A DNA stretch of 64,000 nt from Apricaphanius iberus (GCA_028564705.1 JAPXFQ010000812.1:387001-451000); one strand, 5' to 3'; shown: positions 37,931 through 50,776, numbered from the stretch's first letter. The notes: generated by a model from the letters alone, not told the origin. Numbers and translations are program-made.

Positions 37931-39124
37931 CAGGGAATGTTCCAAAAAAGGCTGCAGGTAAACAAACGCTATCAGGGGGCTTCTGCTAGAGCCTGTAGAT
38001 ATTAGAAAGCACAGTGGGAAAAGGGACAGAACTTTGATTATATGTTTGAATCATGAATGCACAATCAAGACCTTTTCCCAGTTGTTATGAAAATGGGGTT
38101 CATGGCATCTATTTAAAAAAGGTCCCCTTGTTTTAAAACCCCTCAGGCTTGTCTTGACATTTGGAAAAGTCCCACAGCGCTAAAATTTTAACGAGTGCTG
38201 ACATTATCACTCAAGTGCTCATTTGAGATTCTTATGAGGGCGGTCGATATTTTGGATGACAGCACCTAATCAATTAAGCCTGCGGCCTCTTAGCATGTGG
38301 TGCCGCTGTCATTCCACCAGCTCTAACTCTGATTCCCTATGAAGTCGAATTAATCACAAGTCTCCTAATAAATACTGTTCGATGCAGTTGTAGTGTCTCT
38401 CAACACGTAGCGCCTTGCGGTGTTCAGCCACTGTTAATTACCATCATCATCCACAATTGTTTACTTGCTGCAAATGATCATTTAATTAGGTAACTTCAGA
38501 ACGAGGATCCAAATATTATGGATGGATCATAACAAGATCAGATGCAAGCCGCTTAAGGAATCTTTACTCTGTAGGACAAGTATCAATCACATTTATATGT
38601 AAATAGATGTAATTATCTGTTGTAATCATCGCGAGGCATGGCAGTCTCTTGTTGCTTTGATCCTGTAAAGTCGAAGTTGTGTGAATGATATAAGAAAATA
38701 GGAGCTGTACAAAACATCCTTTTGAAAAAGACATTTCTGGTGCAACTCTTGTTTTATTATCTTCAAAGGGGTTTGTCTTTTGGGAATATGATGGAGATTT
38801 GTGATACCATCTGTAAATGACATTTGCTGACTAACAAATTGTTTGGAAATAACCCGTCCTTTAATCCCGAGAAGCAACAACTGTTTCTCTAAGCTTATCT
38901 TTGACTTCAGAACGCTTTATTAGAAGCAGCAGAAATCCTGTGGCTCCCTGACTCATTGCCATCCTTGTGCTTGTACACTGTGTTTGTTGTTCTTCCAAAA
39001 TCAACCAATACATTAGAGCACAAAATCTCTACTTTCAGAGTTAGTGAAAAACAATCGGACTGTTCAACATTACTGACCGGTTTTATTATAGCCAGGAAGA
39101 GACAGTGGTTATGAGCCGACCTGC
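37931..39124. other. Candidate conserved non-coding block at 38160-38500
   Basis: No exon recognised. 38160-38500 has no repeat I can identify and is dense in AT-core homeodomain-like motifs (TCAATTAAG, GAATTAATC, GTTAATTACC, TTTAATTAGG). It also has balanced base composition. The rest is ordinary AT-rich sequence. Confidence 0.35.
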
Positions 39125-39295
39125 CGCTTGTCTAACTTTAAAGTGAGATGGGATGGGTGTGGGGGGGATGTATAGTTGTGGTGATGTTTTTATTTTGGGT
39201 TTCGGGAAGGGGGGCATTTTAATCTGTAAAGAACTTTGATAAGCTTTATAGTTTGAAAAGCGCTTTATAAATAAAGCTTGATTTGATTTGATCAT
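39125..39295 (+). repeat. LINE/SINE 3' tail, second copy
   Basis: ATCTGTAAAGAACTTTGATAAGC and GCGCTTTATAAATAAAGCTTGATTTGATTTG correspond to the tail at 17280-17355. A G-rich run precedes it, as there. Confidence 0.65.
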
Positions 39296-39525
39296 CACTG
39301 ATTACTTCAATATTTAAAATATTTTGATTATTCAATGCACCAGAATTATTAAGCACGCTATTTGACCATTTGAAATATGAAGTAATGAATAAATGACTTA
39401 ATTGGCATTGTACCCAGTGGTACAACGAAACTGCCTTCCAGCACAACATATCCAAGATAAAACATACAGACATGACTAGGGATGCATCAATACAAATACT
39501 GGTATTGGGAATCGGGGCCGATACC

Positions 39526-39564
39526 GTTCTAATGTGCTCGTACTCAGTACAAGCACATTAGAAC
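39526..39564. repeat. Near-perfect hairpin
   Basis: GTTCTAATGTGCT at 39526-39538 pairs perfectly with AGCACATTAGAAC at 39552-39564. An inner GTAC/GTAC pair extends the stem to about 17 pairs with one mismatch and a 3-nt loop. It lies in a short repeat-like block (39475-39620) rich in GATACC/GGTATT motifs, probably a transposon fragment. Confidence 0.7.
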
Positions 39565-39624
39565 AATGTATTGGTATTTACTTAAAAGATACCATGAATC
39601 GATACTTAAAATGTGGAAACACCT

Positions 39625-40206
39625 GTGCTGCTAGTAGAGATTAACAAGCTACTGGACCAGTTATGACTGGTCATCTAATTTTCTTTAACATTTGTTTTAA
39701 ACCTATTTTGAATTGCCCTAATTTGAGTATAATTTTAGATTAAGCTCAATCATATAATTTACTTCATTAAAAAAAAATTCGAAATTTTAATCTCAACAAG
39801 TTTCTTTGTCACCTTAAAGTGACGCTTAAGGTACAGTTCACAAAAAAGATCCAGCATGAACAATTGTGCAGCAAAAGCAGTTTGGAAGCAGTATATTAAC
39901 CTTTCCCAGTAGTTTTTCTTTAGACATTACTGATACCTTTTTATCTTGGCATCTTACCACGCATTTAGATGGCCTCTCAATTAACTAAGTGGTTTTAATG
40001 AAGAAACTGATTAAAATGACAGCCATGAAAAGGTTTTTGGAGGGAAGCCCATGTGTACAATGGTCATAAAATCCAATCATCTGCCCATCGTCTATATCTG
40101 CTGGTCCTTTCAGGGTCACAGGAAAGTGTTGGAGGCTGGTGTCTGTCTCCAGTTATTAGTTAAGTTAAATAACAGGTTTGTATTTTATTAGAAATTTGAA
40201 ACTATG
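39625..40206. other. No gene; worn antisense SINE tail near 40070-40150
   Basis: GTCCTTTCAGGGTCACAGGAAAGTGTTGGAGGCTGGTG resembles the complement of the SINE tail around its CCCTGA block. Otherwise AT-rich. Confidence 0.35.
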
Positions 40207-40214
40207 CTGTAGAT

Positions 40215-40541
40215 AACACGTGTCAAACTCAGGTCCGGCCCCCCAAGTCCAAATCCGGCCCCCCAAAGCCATTTATGTGGCCCTCTAAACTCTAGAGGAG
40301 CCTATATTTATGTGCACCTAAATACAATTTTATTAGTAAAATCAAATCAGTGTTCATTTGCACAGTCCATTAAGATAACATTTTCTGCATTATTTAATTC
40401 TAATCAATAATTAACATATTTTTTTTATTAATACTCAAAGCGTTTGTTATAGTTTTATCGACAATTTCTGCCACAGCCGGCCCTTTCAGGATATTCATGA
40501 GCTTGATGTCGCCCAAAATGGAAATTAGATTGACACCCCTG
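40215..40541. mobile_element. Short hAT-type element with 8-bp target duplication
   Basis: Left end GTGTCAAACTCAGGTCCGGCC and right end ATTGACACCCCTG form worn inverted termini of the GTGTCAAACTC family. CTGTAGAT flanks it at 40207-40214 and 40542-40549. It is 327 bp long and has no transposase. The frame at 40400-40621 (minus) crosses its edge and is a shadow. Confidence 0.75.
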
Positions 40542-40549
40542 CTGTAGAT

Positions 40550-42819
40550 GAATGCCTGACAAATAGCTCCTGTTCTAGAGGGAACATGTTGACATAAAAC
40601 CAGCCTCATGTTCTTCACCACACTGCTAGCTTCAAAACAGATTTTGAATGATAAAAAATGTTTGCCATAATAAATTGTTTTCTGTCATTAACTTAGTAAC
40701 AGGTAAAATATCACAGATCTTAAGCATAGATGTGTTGTTTCCAACATTACATTCACTTTGAGAGTATTAACAAGCAGGAGAAACTAGTTTAAGCACTGAT
40801 ACTGGTATATGTTGTTTCGGGTGGCCTTTACAGTCACTTATAATCGCCACTTTTTAACCTGCTGGTGGTTTTTCTTCCAGTTAGGATGTCACAAGGTCAT
40901 CCAAAGAGGGCAAAACAACAGACTGAGCACTCTCCTGACTGGAAGAAAAACATATCAGGCGTGCATGATGCATCCAGGAGCAGTGACACACAATCCCTAA
41001 TCAATACTGGAGAAACAAAGATCCTCTGCTTTTTGGGGGCCCACTGCTGGGAAGCTGATGTGCAAGGCCAAGACAGTCACCATAGTTTTCCTCCCTTTTA
41101 TTTCATTTTGAGGAGGAGGAGGAAGAGGGAGACCAATGTGAACACATTATTTAACCTGTCAGTGACTGAACTAAAACGTCACATAAAGTCTCGGATGAAG
41201 TACAAGAAAACATTGAGGAACTGTTAAATGGTTGAAACATACATAAATAAAGGTCAGCAATTAATTAAATGTAAAATTACATATTTTAAGCATTGTCATA
41301 GTATGTAAATTCATCCAAGTGTATTTGTTCATTTTAATCATGATCACGAAAATCTTGCTGTTAATTTTGCAATCAGAACATATAAAACCGTATAATAATA
41401 GCTGCGTTTCATTTTTTATTACTCCTTTGCTGCAGGCCTCAATTAAATAATCAACTAATTGACTCCACTTTAGACCAATCACCTTGATTTTAGCATGGTT
41501 AGTCCCTCCCACTTATTCGGATTAATGGTTATAGGGTGATAGATCCGGAGCAAGGAAGCCTGAAATATTTAACGAAATTGAAAGATAATTATGATGATAA
41601 TTATGATTCATGACACATCTGAATGATAAGTGACTGTTTTATTTATTTATCTATTTAGTTGAGACACTTTTGACCCATTTATAAATAAATTCACTGAAGA
41701 CAACCACCTTGCTGTTTGATAATTTGCATATCTCAGGCATAAAAGGAGCTCTTTTGTCAATAACAAATGGTGGATTTTGTTCATAACCAGTTTCGAAAGA
41801 AAAAACTAAATCTTAACTTGTATGAACTGATATTAGCTACAGCAAAAGTGAAATTTCTCTCAATATTTGATGTAAACAATAAGTTTTAGCATTCTGGGCG
41901 CTCTCCATTAAATGCCACCAAGCAGCAGACCTTGACTCATAATTACAAAGTCATTAAAAGATCTCAGTTGCAATTTTCCAGTTTGTGGTGTCTTGACAAA
42001 GCCCGCGTTTTCTCCTCCATTTAATCGCTTCATCAGCCTGCTTATCTACAGTTGCTGTTTGCCAAGCAAGCCAGTGTAATTATTGAAAAACACGAAGTCT
42101 AATTATAGAAAATAACTTATGGGATAATTCGTTTTAGAATACTTGACTGCATTTTCTTCACACCAAACAAAAGACGGTGCACCGAAAACGATTAGTGGGC
42201 CTTTATTTAATTGTTCCTGATCAACACTGTGTGTTATACTTTTATCTGCTAAATATTTTGACCTCAAATTTGATTCATCTTGGTTTTCAGTAAAAACTCC
42301 AACAATTCTTTTTAGACAGGTATTTACTAAGAGTATACTGCTCCATTTATTTTGCATAAATTCAAAAATCCACCCCAGCTCCACCCTTGAGACTCTGAAT
42401 GTGTCCAACTGAAAGTTTTCTTTTGACTTCATGTTGTGCATAGCTCAGTGTTTGTTTCTCTGAGGCCTGAAACAGCCGGTGTAGAGGAATCCAATGTTGT
42501 GCCTGACAGCACCGCGTGTCCACTGGTTTCAGCTCATGAATGTTTGACCAGCAGTCCCTCCTGGGTTTCTACTTTGACTTGATGCTATAAGCTACGCCTG
42601 CCTACTTGTGTTTCCTTCTTTTTCATTTTTTTTTCAGCCTTTTTGTAATTTCCAGAGGTTTCTCAGACAAACACAAAACAACATTTTTTTAGGGCTGAGG
42701 GCATTGAGAAAGTAATCTACATCTGTGAATGAAGCTAATACAGATGTGCAACAAACAGTTATAGTTTTCAAGCATCTATTTATGTTAAGATCAGAAATGT
42801 GGCCAAACAAAACAAAAAT
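40550..42819. other. No recognised gene; unassigned frame at 40809-41227
   Basis: AT-rich. Overlapping plus-strand frames at 40809-41000 and 40865-41227 (120 codons) follow a TTTTTCTTCCAG acceptor-like site but match nothing I know. 41880-42080 is repeat-poor with AATTAC and TAATTATT motifs. Confidence 0.3.
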
Positions 42820-43555
42820 TATCAATTGTTCTGGGCTCCTTTTGCATGAATTATTGCATTAGTGCGGCGTGGCATGGAGGAGATCAGCCTGTCATTCTGC
42901 TGAGGTGTTAAAGGACCCCAGTTTGCTTTGATAGCGACCTTCAGGTTGTCTGCATTGTGGGTTCTGGTTCTGGTGTCTCAATCAAGCACAGTAATACTTT
43001 CATTTACAAGAGGACTTTGGAACACGTATCAACAATCCCTTTCTTTTTTCTCTTTAGCGTAGGGAAGATGCTTCTTATATTGTCTCTGGTTCATGAGTGG
43101 CTTCACACACGGATTGTGACAGCTGTAACTCATTTCCTGGACACATCTATGTGTGGTGGCTCATGAACCTCTGACCACACTTGCAGGACATGCAAACTCT
43201 TAAATGGACTTTGCATCACAATTCTCGCAATCTTCTACCCATGTTCCTTCTGCACCTTTTTTCTACCAAACATTTTTCTTTCATTGAACTTCCCATTAAC
43301 ATGAATGAATACAGCACTCTGTGCTTCTCAGGTGATGACCATTTGTGGCTGATCCTCTTAGTGAAAGGTCTCACAGACTGTCTAGTGGAAAGCTGTCAAG
43401 TCAGTAGTTCTCCCCCCATGGTCCTTCAGGCCATAAAATAACATTTCTGTGTAAAAAAAAGCCCTATTTTAGTGATAAATTATTCATTTAATTACAGAAC
43501 TATCGGTAACTTTTCATGATATTTTATTTTATTAAGGTGCACCTGTTATTATGCC
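42820..43555 (-). mobile_element. Tc1-like relic with internal deletion
   Basis: Antisense: GCGGCGTGGCATGGAGGAGATCAGCC at the left, GTTGTCTGCATTGTGGGTTC, then a jump at about 43000 to AGAGGACTTTGGAAC and GTCTCTGGTTCATGAGTGGC. It ends with ATTAAGGTGCACCTGTTA, the terminal repeat side. The plus-strand frames at 42957-43441 are shadows. Confidence 0.7.
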
Positions 43556-44575
43556 TACATAAATATGGTTTAAATCAAGCAGTTTTGATTTCGTGAAATA
43601 AAGATATAACATTCTGATTGTGGTTCATAGGATTCATTGAGCAGGTTTCTTTCTCCTGGGAACATCTGCATTATTCCCACCCTCAGCTGCTAACTCCTCA
43701 GCCTTCCTTCCTGATTTCCGGCCTGCTGATCCATGAGGTCCAATATTACACGGCAAGGATAACGGCAGCTTTGTGTGATGTTACTTCTGAAATATCGAAG
43801 AAGACATCAGATAAATCTGTGCTTATCCTTGTTAGTAAATCACTGACAGAGAAGCTTCCCGAGGCAACTTCATCATAGAAGATTGTGACGGTTCACTGGT
43901 AAGACTCGGAGAGACCGGGTGCATCTGTGCTAATGTCAGAGTATTTGCTCCTCCATCTTTGAAACATGCAGGGTGAAGTCTCGTCCCAAACTTGAGTTTT
44001 TGAGGTGGAAAATTAACAAATTTGTCTAAAGCAAAAGAAAATCGGTTCTGTTAGTTTTTCTTAGTTCAAAGTTGTTTACTTAAAGACAAAGCTAGAATGA
44101 TTTATGCAGAGCGGAATGCCATCATCAAGCTCAGTGCTCTAAGGGGTAAATACAACTGAGAAATTAGACTTTTTTTTAATTACCCAGAGATGTGACATTA
44201 AGAGGCTTTGGTATGTTCCACTGAAGCAGTTAGAGCTGGAAATGCTCTACAGGAAGCTAATAAAATGAGGATCATGAGTCATCAAAGCTTTAGGATTCTC
44301 AGTTTTTAATGATAAATGTGAGATTTCTGTTCATAAAATCAACAGTCGTGTTGCAGCCATGGACTTAAAGATGCAGAGAATTTTACATCCACAAAAATGA
44401 TCTGTCATATTCTTCTTTACCCACTATCTCCATAACTAAATTTTTTTTCTTTTGGCATGATTTTTTTAACTGTACCTTGTAAAGCATCGAACCATTTCAA
44501 GGTGAAAGCACAACTTCAGCATATCGTATTCGGACCTTATGACATTGATCAACAGAGATTGCTCTAGAGTGGTTA

Positions 44576-44580
<5 letters not shown>
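43556..44580. other. No recognised gene
   Basis: Intron-like. The frame at 43618-43878 (86 codons) has no recognisable homology. Confidence 0.4.

Positions 44581-44581
<1 letters not shown>

Positions 44582-44637
<56 letters not shown>
44582..44637. repeat. TA microsatellite
   Basis: 56 bp of pure TA, directly upstream of a truncated LINE. Confidence 0.98.
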
Positions 44638-44639
<2 letters not shown>

Positions 44640-45327
44640 AGCTAAAATCAGTCCTGAATAAAAAAGATTTCCAGTCAGTTGTCCATGCTTTTGTAATGTC
44701 TCGTCTGGACTATGCCAACTCGCTTTTATATGGTGTTCCCTCCTCTTCAGTGGTACTCCTCCAACTAGTACAAAAACGCTGCTACTAGGTTTCTGACGGG
44801 CACAGACCGGCGGCAGCACATCACCCCTGTCTTGGCTAATTTACACTGGCTTCCAGTGAGATTTCGCATTAAGTTAAAAATTCTCCTATTAGTCTATAAA
44901 TCAATGCACGAAATGGCCCCCCCTTATTTGGCACAGCTTTTAAGGCCTTGCGTTCCGGCGCGAACCTTAAGGTCTTCTGAACACCACCTTCTGCTTGTTC
45001 CTCCTGCCCGCTACAAGGCTCATGGGGAACGGGCTTTTTCAGTTTGTGCTCCCAAGCTCTGGAACCAACTCCCCCTGAAGGTCCAACTCGCCCCGTCCCC
45101 ACCCATTTTTAAAGTTAGTCTTAAGACATATTTTTATTCCCAAGCCTTCTCGGCTGAGTCGGTTTAACCCCCGTGAGATCTTGTTTGTTTGTTTTTAACG
45201 TTTTAACTTTTTTTAGCTATTTTATGCTGCTGTATATTCTTTGGCGTTTTATTGTCTTGTACAGCACTTTGGTTGGCGTTGGCGCTGTTGAAATGTGCTT
45301 TATAAATAAAGGATGATGATGATGATG
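44638..45327 (+). pseudogene. LINE reverse-transcriptase C-terminus and 3' tail
   Basis: 5'-truncated LINE. SRLDYANSLLYGVPSS is near 44700-44745. The frame then shifts by one base near 44770. It continues as ANLHWLPVRFRIKLKILLLV at 44836 and, further on, RAFSVCAPKLWNQLPLKV. It stops after 45167, and 3' sequence ends at GCTTTATAAATAAAG plus a GATG microsatellite (45312-45327). This is typical of L2/CR1-like fish elements. The 111-codon frame at 44832-45167 is this remnant, not a host gene. Confidence 0.85.
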
Positions 45328-45329
45328 TT

Positions 45330-45381
45330 TATATATATATATATATATATATGTGTACTGTGTATATATATATATATATAT
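45330..45381. repeat. Interrupted AT microsatellite
   Basis: Two AT runs split by GTGTACTGTG, just after the LINE tail. Confidence 0.95.
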
Positions 45382-47219
45382 TGTGGGGAAAATCTGAAAA
45401 AAATCCAGTGCAACCAACTTGTCTTCAGAAGTTATAAACACAGTCCACCACAATGAAGTCCTTTCACAGTGATGAGAAAGTATGCTTGCTGCACTCATTT
45501 CACTAAGGTTTTCCCCCGTTGTTGCTGAGGGTGGGGAGGCCAGTTATTTAGTTAAGCGACAATTGGTTTTCCACTTATAATCATAATTTTAAAAAAAGTG
45601 TTTGTATTTTTTCAGGTTAAATTTAACCAATACACAAAATATCAAAATGAATAAATCTTTTTACATCACCCTTCTGGTTAGATGAGCTGGACTGTCGGGA
45701 AGAGGAAGCTGTGGCTTTTACTTTTGGATGCAAAAGACAGAAGGTGGACGCTGTTAGCCAAACTTTAATATCTCTATCCATTTAAATTCTGTTTATAGTT
45801 TTGTGCTTTTGCCTGCATCATTTGACATTGAACTGTGTATATTATGCTTCTTAACAGTATGCTTAAGCCTTTTTGATCAATTTGGCAGCATATGTGATTC
45901 CTACACGCTGGTTCTTTTTCATGTTTACCGAAAATACTTCAAAATTGCTCATAGTTATGGCTTCGATGAATAAATTAACTTTTTCTCACTGCTTTGTCAT
46001 GCTGTTTGATGATAAAGTTACAGACAGGATTAATTCTCACACTGAATGTAGCTGTGAGTTCTTGATCTTTCTGGTCCTTTATAACATTTATGCTCACCGG
46101 TCACCATGAGGAGCTGCTGTTCTGTTCTGCGAAATGAGTAAGCGATAAAAAATTAAGACAGACTCAAAAAAAGTCAATTTTCAAAGATTTTTTTGAGCTC
46201 CCGTAAAATGGTAAATTTTCAGCTCTCAATTCAAAATGTTCCACTCTGAAGCTACTTTCTTTCCCATGGCTGATGATGGTTAAACGAGCCTCAAAGCAAG
46301 ATTTTCTGGCAAACACACTTCTGCACAAGGGCAAAATGAGGTGATCTGTCCCACTATGCTAACATGATACCTTACGCTGTGCCAGCAGAACGACAGCCTG
46401 GGCTCTCGCCGTAGCCAGCATCTGTCCGTCAGCTTCCCCAGAGTGAGGCGTTTAAAATGGATCTGGGTCACAGTGGGATCCCCCTGTCCACCAGCTGGAA
46501 CCTGGAAGCATACGCTTCATTTGTGACATCGTTGCTGACAGTGTGACATACTTTACTATCAGCCATCACTGCTGCATTATGCATTAACACTTATCAGGTT
46601 ACCGCTGTTCCAAATCCGCTTTTTCGTAGGTCAACTTGGAACTAGGAAAGTAAATTCTGAATTTGGAGACATTTTTCGATCAAAATGCACCAGAAGTTGG
46701 GTTTGTCAGAGTGAGACTATTACCTGCAAATGCAACTCCTAACATAAGGAGAGAATAACTGAATAAGAAAGTAATCCCCACTCGGGTTGTCTCGTGCTCA
46801 CCCTTAAACAAATCATGGCTGGTGCATATGTCAAGTGGGAAAGGCTTGTGAGAGCAGGAAAAATTAAGGTTACGCTTCACATACGTGACGCTACAGCTAG
46901 ATACAAATGTATTCTTGCTTTTGGCAGATTTAGGTTTAAAGTAATCTTTAAATTGTACCAACATTTTTAATCTATCTAGACGCAATATTTATGTTTTGGA
47001 GCAGCTCAGCTAGAGTTCCGACTCGAATCTGACTGTGAATCTGTGGCTTGATGGCAGGGAGGCGTTTCAAGCCTCAAAGCCTTGGAGTTAATTGTCAAAG
47101 AGAATTTGAGGAAATCCCACTGAAAACATACATGAAACAGATATGAGCATTATGTGTATTTTCTTCTCCAAAACAAACAGAAACAGGAGGTTTTGGCAAA
47201 ATAATTTATAGAACCTCAA
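45382..47219. other. No recognised gene
   Basis: Mixed AT-rich sequence. 46280-46560 is more GC-rich and repeat-poor, with no exon seen. Confidence 0.4.
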
Positions 47220-48130
47220 ACTTTTCCACACTTTCTTACATAATAACCACAACTTCAATTATTTTATTGGGATTTCAACTCTGCCAGCTTTACAGACCTA
47301 CAGGGTAGTGCTGAGCGATATGACTTGAAAATGTAATCTCCAGTTTCTTTCGTGCCCAATCTAATTTCTAATTTTAATTTAATTTCTTAATCTTCTACCT
47401 TTGTTTTCTTAAAAAGACATTGCAAGTGACAAACATATTTACAAAAACGTAGTTTTATTTCAATCATCCCATCCTGGAGGTGACCTGATTTCAAATTCCA
47501 ACTAAAAACAAAGATGGGGCATAATTCTAAGCTAAGGATGTCCAAGTAGTGGCAACATATAAATAATTTGTAGAAGAAAAAAAGAAAAAGTAACTCTAGA
47601 TTTTCCAAAAATGTAATCCTTATAAACTAAAAATATGGTTAATTTATAAAATTGTTTTATTTCCCAGCCATTAGTAAAACAGCTCATTTCCAGTCAGATA
47701 GGATGAAAATCATTTGTGAAAATCAGTTTTCAAGTCTTGCTGATAATCATCAATTGGATTTATGCCCTGAATTTTGACTAGGTGATTCTAGAACATTAAA
47801 TGCTTGATCTATTTGGGTCTCTGGATGTATGTCTAGGGTTAACGTCCTGCCGAAATTGAACCTCCACACCGTCAGTTCTTCTGCTGCCTCCAACCGGTTT
47901 TCTTCCTGGATTAATCTCAATCCATCCTCTCAACAACTCTGACCATCTTTGGTAGAAGTCCATGTTTTGGTATCAGGTGCTCCACGTTCGTTCTATTTGA
48001 CAGATGCCGGATTGAACAGAGCTCTGTGAGACGTTTAAAGCTTGGGGTGTGGTTTTAGAACCTAACTCTGCTTTAAAGTTCTCCAAAACTTGCACAAAAC
48101 ACAAATATTTATAAGCATCCCATCTTGAGA
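47220..48130 (-). mobile_element. Tc1-like transposon relic
   Basis: Antisense: a worn end (ACTTTCTTACATAATAACCACAACTTC), GACTAGGTGATTCTAGAACATTAAATGC, GGATGTATGTCTAGGGTTAACGTCCTGCC, CTGCCTCCAACCGGTTTTCTTCC, and GGATTGAACAGAGCTCTGTGAGACG. These are in the order of a Tc1 transposase read backwards, with deletions. No intact frame. Confidence 0.75.
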
Positions 48131-50695
48131 AAATTAGAATTGTTGTGTTTTCATGACTTTACGAGGCCAATTTCAAATTTGAAGACATGTCGGCTTGTCA
48201 TTACTTTTACCTTCTTGCAACACATTTATCTCTTTTGCTTCCAGCGGTTGTTAAGGGGACTATATTTCATTTTTCATCTCCTGTAAGTACTCCAGATTTG
48301 GGATTCTATCTTTCCCATCTACTTAAGATGACATTATCCCACATTCAATCATGCTGCTGCAGGTTTTTTCAGATATCGTCTTCTATCGACCAAATCATAG
48401 CTCCAACATCCTGTCAGAAATAAAACTGTTTGGTGAAAGTTTGCGCCATCTGACTCCTTTATGTTCTCCTTAATCTTCCCTGGCTTCTTCTGCTACACTC
48501 AAGGATTAGTGTATTTCTCATTATTCATTGGCCAAACGCTTTATGTTTTTCATGTTCTACTGAGCATCACAAATAAGGGACAAACTGTGGAAGTGTTGAT
48601 TAAATCAGGAATAAAAACCACAAGGCATACATTTTCCCAAACAAAATTCTCCTTAGCAGAGCTACATTTATTTTGGTCTGTGCTTTAGAGAAAATAGAGT
48701 TCAGCAGTAATTGGTTCCCAGATCCAATATTTGTAATTAGTGAGCGACGTGCATCTGCAGGGAAAACAAACCAGTTTCTTATCCAATGCGGCTCCTTAAA
48801 ACTAGTTAATCATGGAAGCGTTCACATTTCAGCAACATATTTACATCTGGATCCGAGCAAAACTCCACATTTGTCAGAAATGTCACAAGCACCCAGAGGA
48901 AAATAAGCCCGGTGATATGCAAACACTGATCTTTAACTAAAGCTGAACTCGGCCCCTTGTCGTCATTTCAAAGCTTTTTTAAGAGCTCACACAAAGCTCA
49001 CTGAGGCATTTAGAGAACACTATCTTTTGGGTTTCTGTCCGTACTGGGTGAGAAATGAATGCAGTTGAATGTAAACTGGTTGAAGCTATTACCTACCTTG
49101 ATGTGTTTTTTGTTTTTTTCTCACCAGAGAATATGTGCAGCGCAAAAGCTTTGTTCTTCAGCGAGCCAGGTTAAATATACCAACATTACAGCAGAAACAA
49201 ATGACTCAGAGCAACAATAGATCACAGTCAGCCAAAGCTGCTTCCATGTTCTTGTTAAACAGCCGATGATCAATCGTTCCCCTAAAGCAGTGGAGAACAA
49301 TGGAGGAGACAGTTTAAAGAAGCAATGCCTTATTGGTCACCTGAGACGCTGAAAAAAAAAAGAATAATCAAAAAGCGCTTTCATTTAGAAATATTACAAA
49401 ACCGGTCTTGAGCCGCAGAGAAATCTGATGGATTCTCTGAAACTGAACATATAAATTGTGAGGATTATTTCAGACATTATTTGTGGACCATATTTACTTC
49501 GATTCCCACTGGAGATGTGTTATGGACATAGTCCTAAGTGTCAGAGGATTGGTCTCCTGCATTAAAAATTATATTTTTCCTCAATAAGGCGTAAATGTTT
49601 TAAAACTTAATGTATTTTAGTGATTTCATTTAGTAAGTATCATATGGATTAATATCACTTTCAGATTTCTCCACTCCCTGGGGAGTCCTGCAAAGCAATT
49701 CACTGCCAGGAGACCAGGGGGCGTAGCTCTTTTGGGAGGGTCCTGCTACCATGCAGTCATGTCTCTGACAACAGTGCTTTCATATTTTGTAACCCAAAAT
49801 CTTCACTTGAGCCACTCTTCAATCTTTCAATTCACAAAAAAAAAAAATGTCCACAAATATGATAAAAACATCGTCAGTTGTCATAGTAACAGACGCAGAA
49901 TACTTCACAGACTTGTGCCCTCTGTACCTTTCCATGGACATTTTAAAAAAATGTAACATTTCTCCATCACCCTCTGCGGAACTACGGCAGAGCGCATGCA
50001 TCAATGGATGATGGTGCTGCGCGTCTCCACCCCTCCACTGATGGAGAAGTATAAACCAGGCTTCAATGATGCCCTCTATAACATCATCGAACAAATTCCC
50101 ACTGTCAGGAACTCAGGGTAATTTTATAGGACTTTCCTCTTATCAGGGTAAATCTGTTGGCCCGCTCCTCCCAACTGGCCCTCAAGGAATTTGCGAAGAC
50201 GTCTTCACATTGCCACCGTTGTGGGAGTTGGTGACATCACTGATCAGCTCCAGCAGGTGCCCACAGTAGCAAACAACAAGAGAGCAACATATAAGAGCCA
50301 GGAATGGTTGCTTGCTTTCTGTTTGCTCTGTTTATAAACTCCTCCAAAAACTTTTTTTAAAGCCGGTTGCTTGGCGACATCTGCTTATTTCCCTCTGAGT
50401 TACAACCAATCAGCATGACTCAACCACAGCTCCCACCCTGCAACTCTACCAGGCCATTTAAGAGTACACGCCCCAAGACTGGTACACGACTGGTTCCTGA
50501 AATGACCTTGAAAATGGCCCTGCTGTGCCGGCCCAGGGAAGTCAGAAATATGCATACTTTGAAGTACGGTTAAAATTACCCTGAAGTTCAGAAAAGTGAA
50601 AATGTCCCTATCTTAAGAGCATAACAAATGTGCCTGTTTTTATACTTTTATAACTGAATTTAACTTGAAAGATGTACGACAATCTGTTGAGACGT
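48131..50695. other. No recognised gene
   Basis: Intron-like sequence with short frames (for example 48187-48423, 49732-50094 both strands) of no known homology. 49960-50280 is GC-richer but has no convincing exon. Confidence 0.4.
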
Positions 50696-50699
50696 CGGC

Positions 50700-50776
50700 A
50701 GTCTTTTGGCAGTTGACAGCTGTAGACCCCATCAACCCTGAAAGAAGTAGGAAATAATAATGGATGGATGGATGGA
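50700..50776 (+). repeat. Worn SINE tail with ATGG repeat
   Basis: GTTGACAGCTGTAGACCCCATCAACCCTGAAAG then ATGG units at 50760-50775; same layout as the end of the 61316 SINE. Confidence 0.5.

Noticed and set aside
42957..43441. Two consecutive plus-strand frames
   Set aside because: They read the wrong strand of a Tc1-like relic.
44832..45167. 111-codon frame with good coding look
   Set aside because: C-terminal end of a LINE reverse transcriptase (HWLPVRFRI ... APKLWNQLP).
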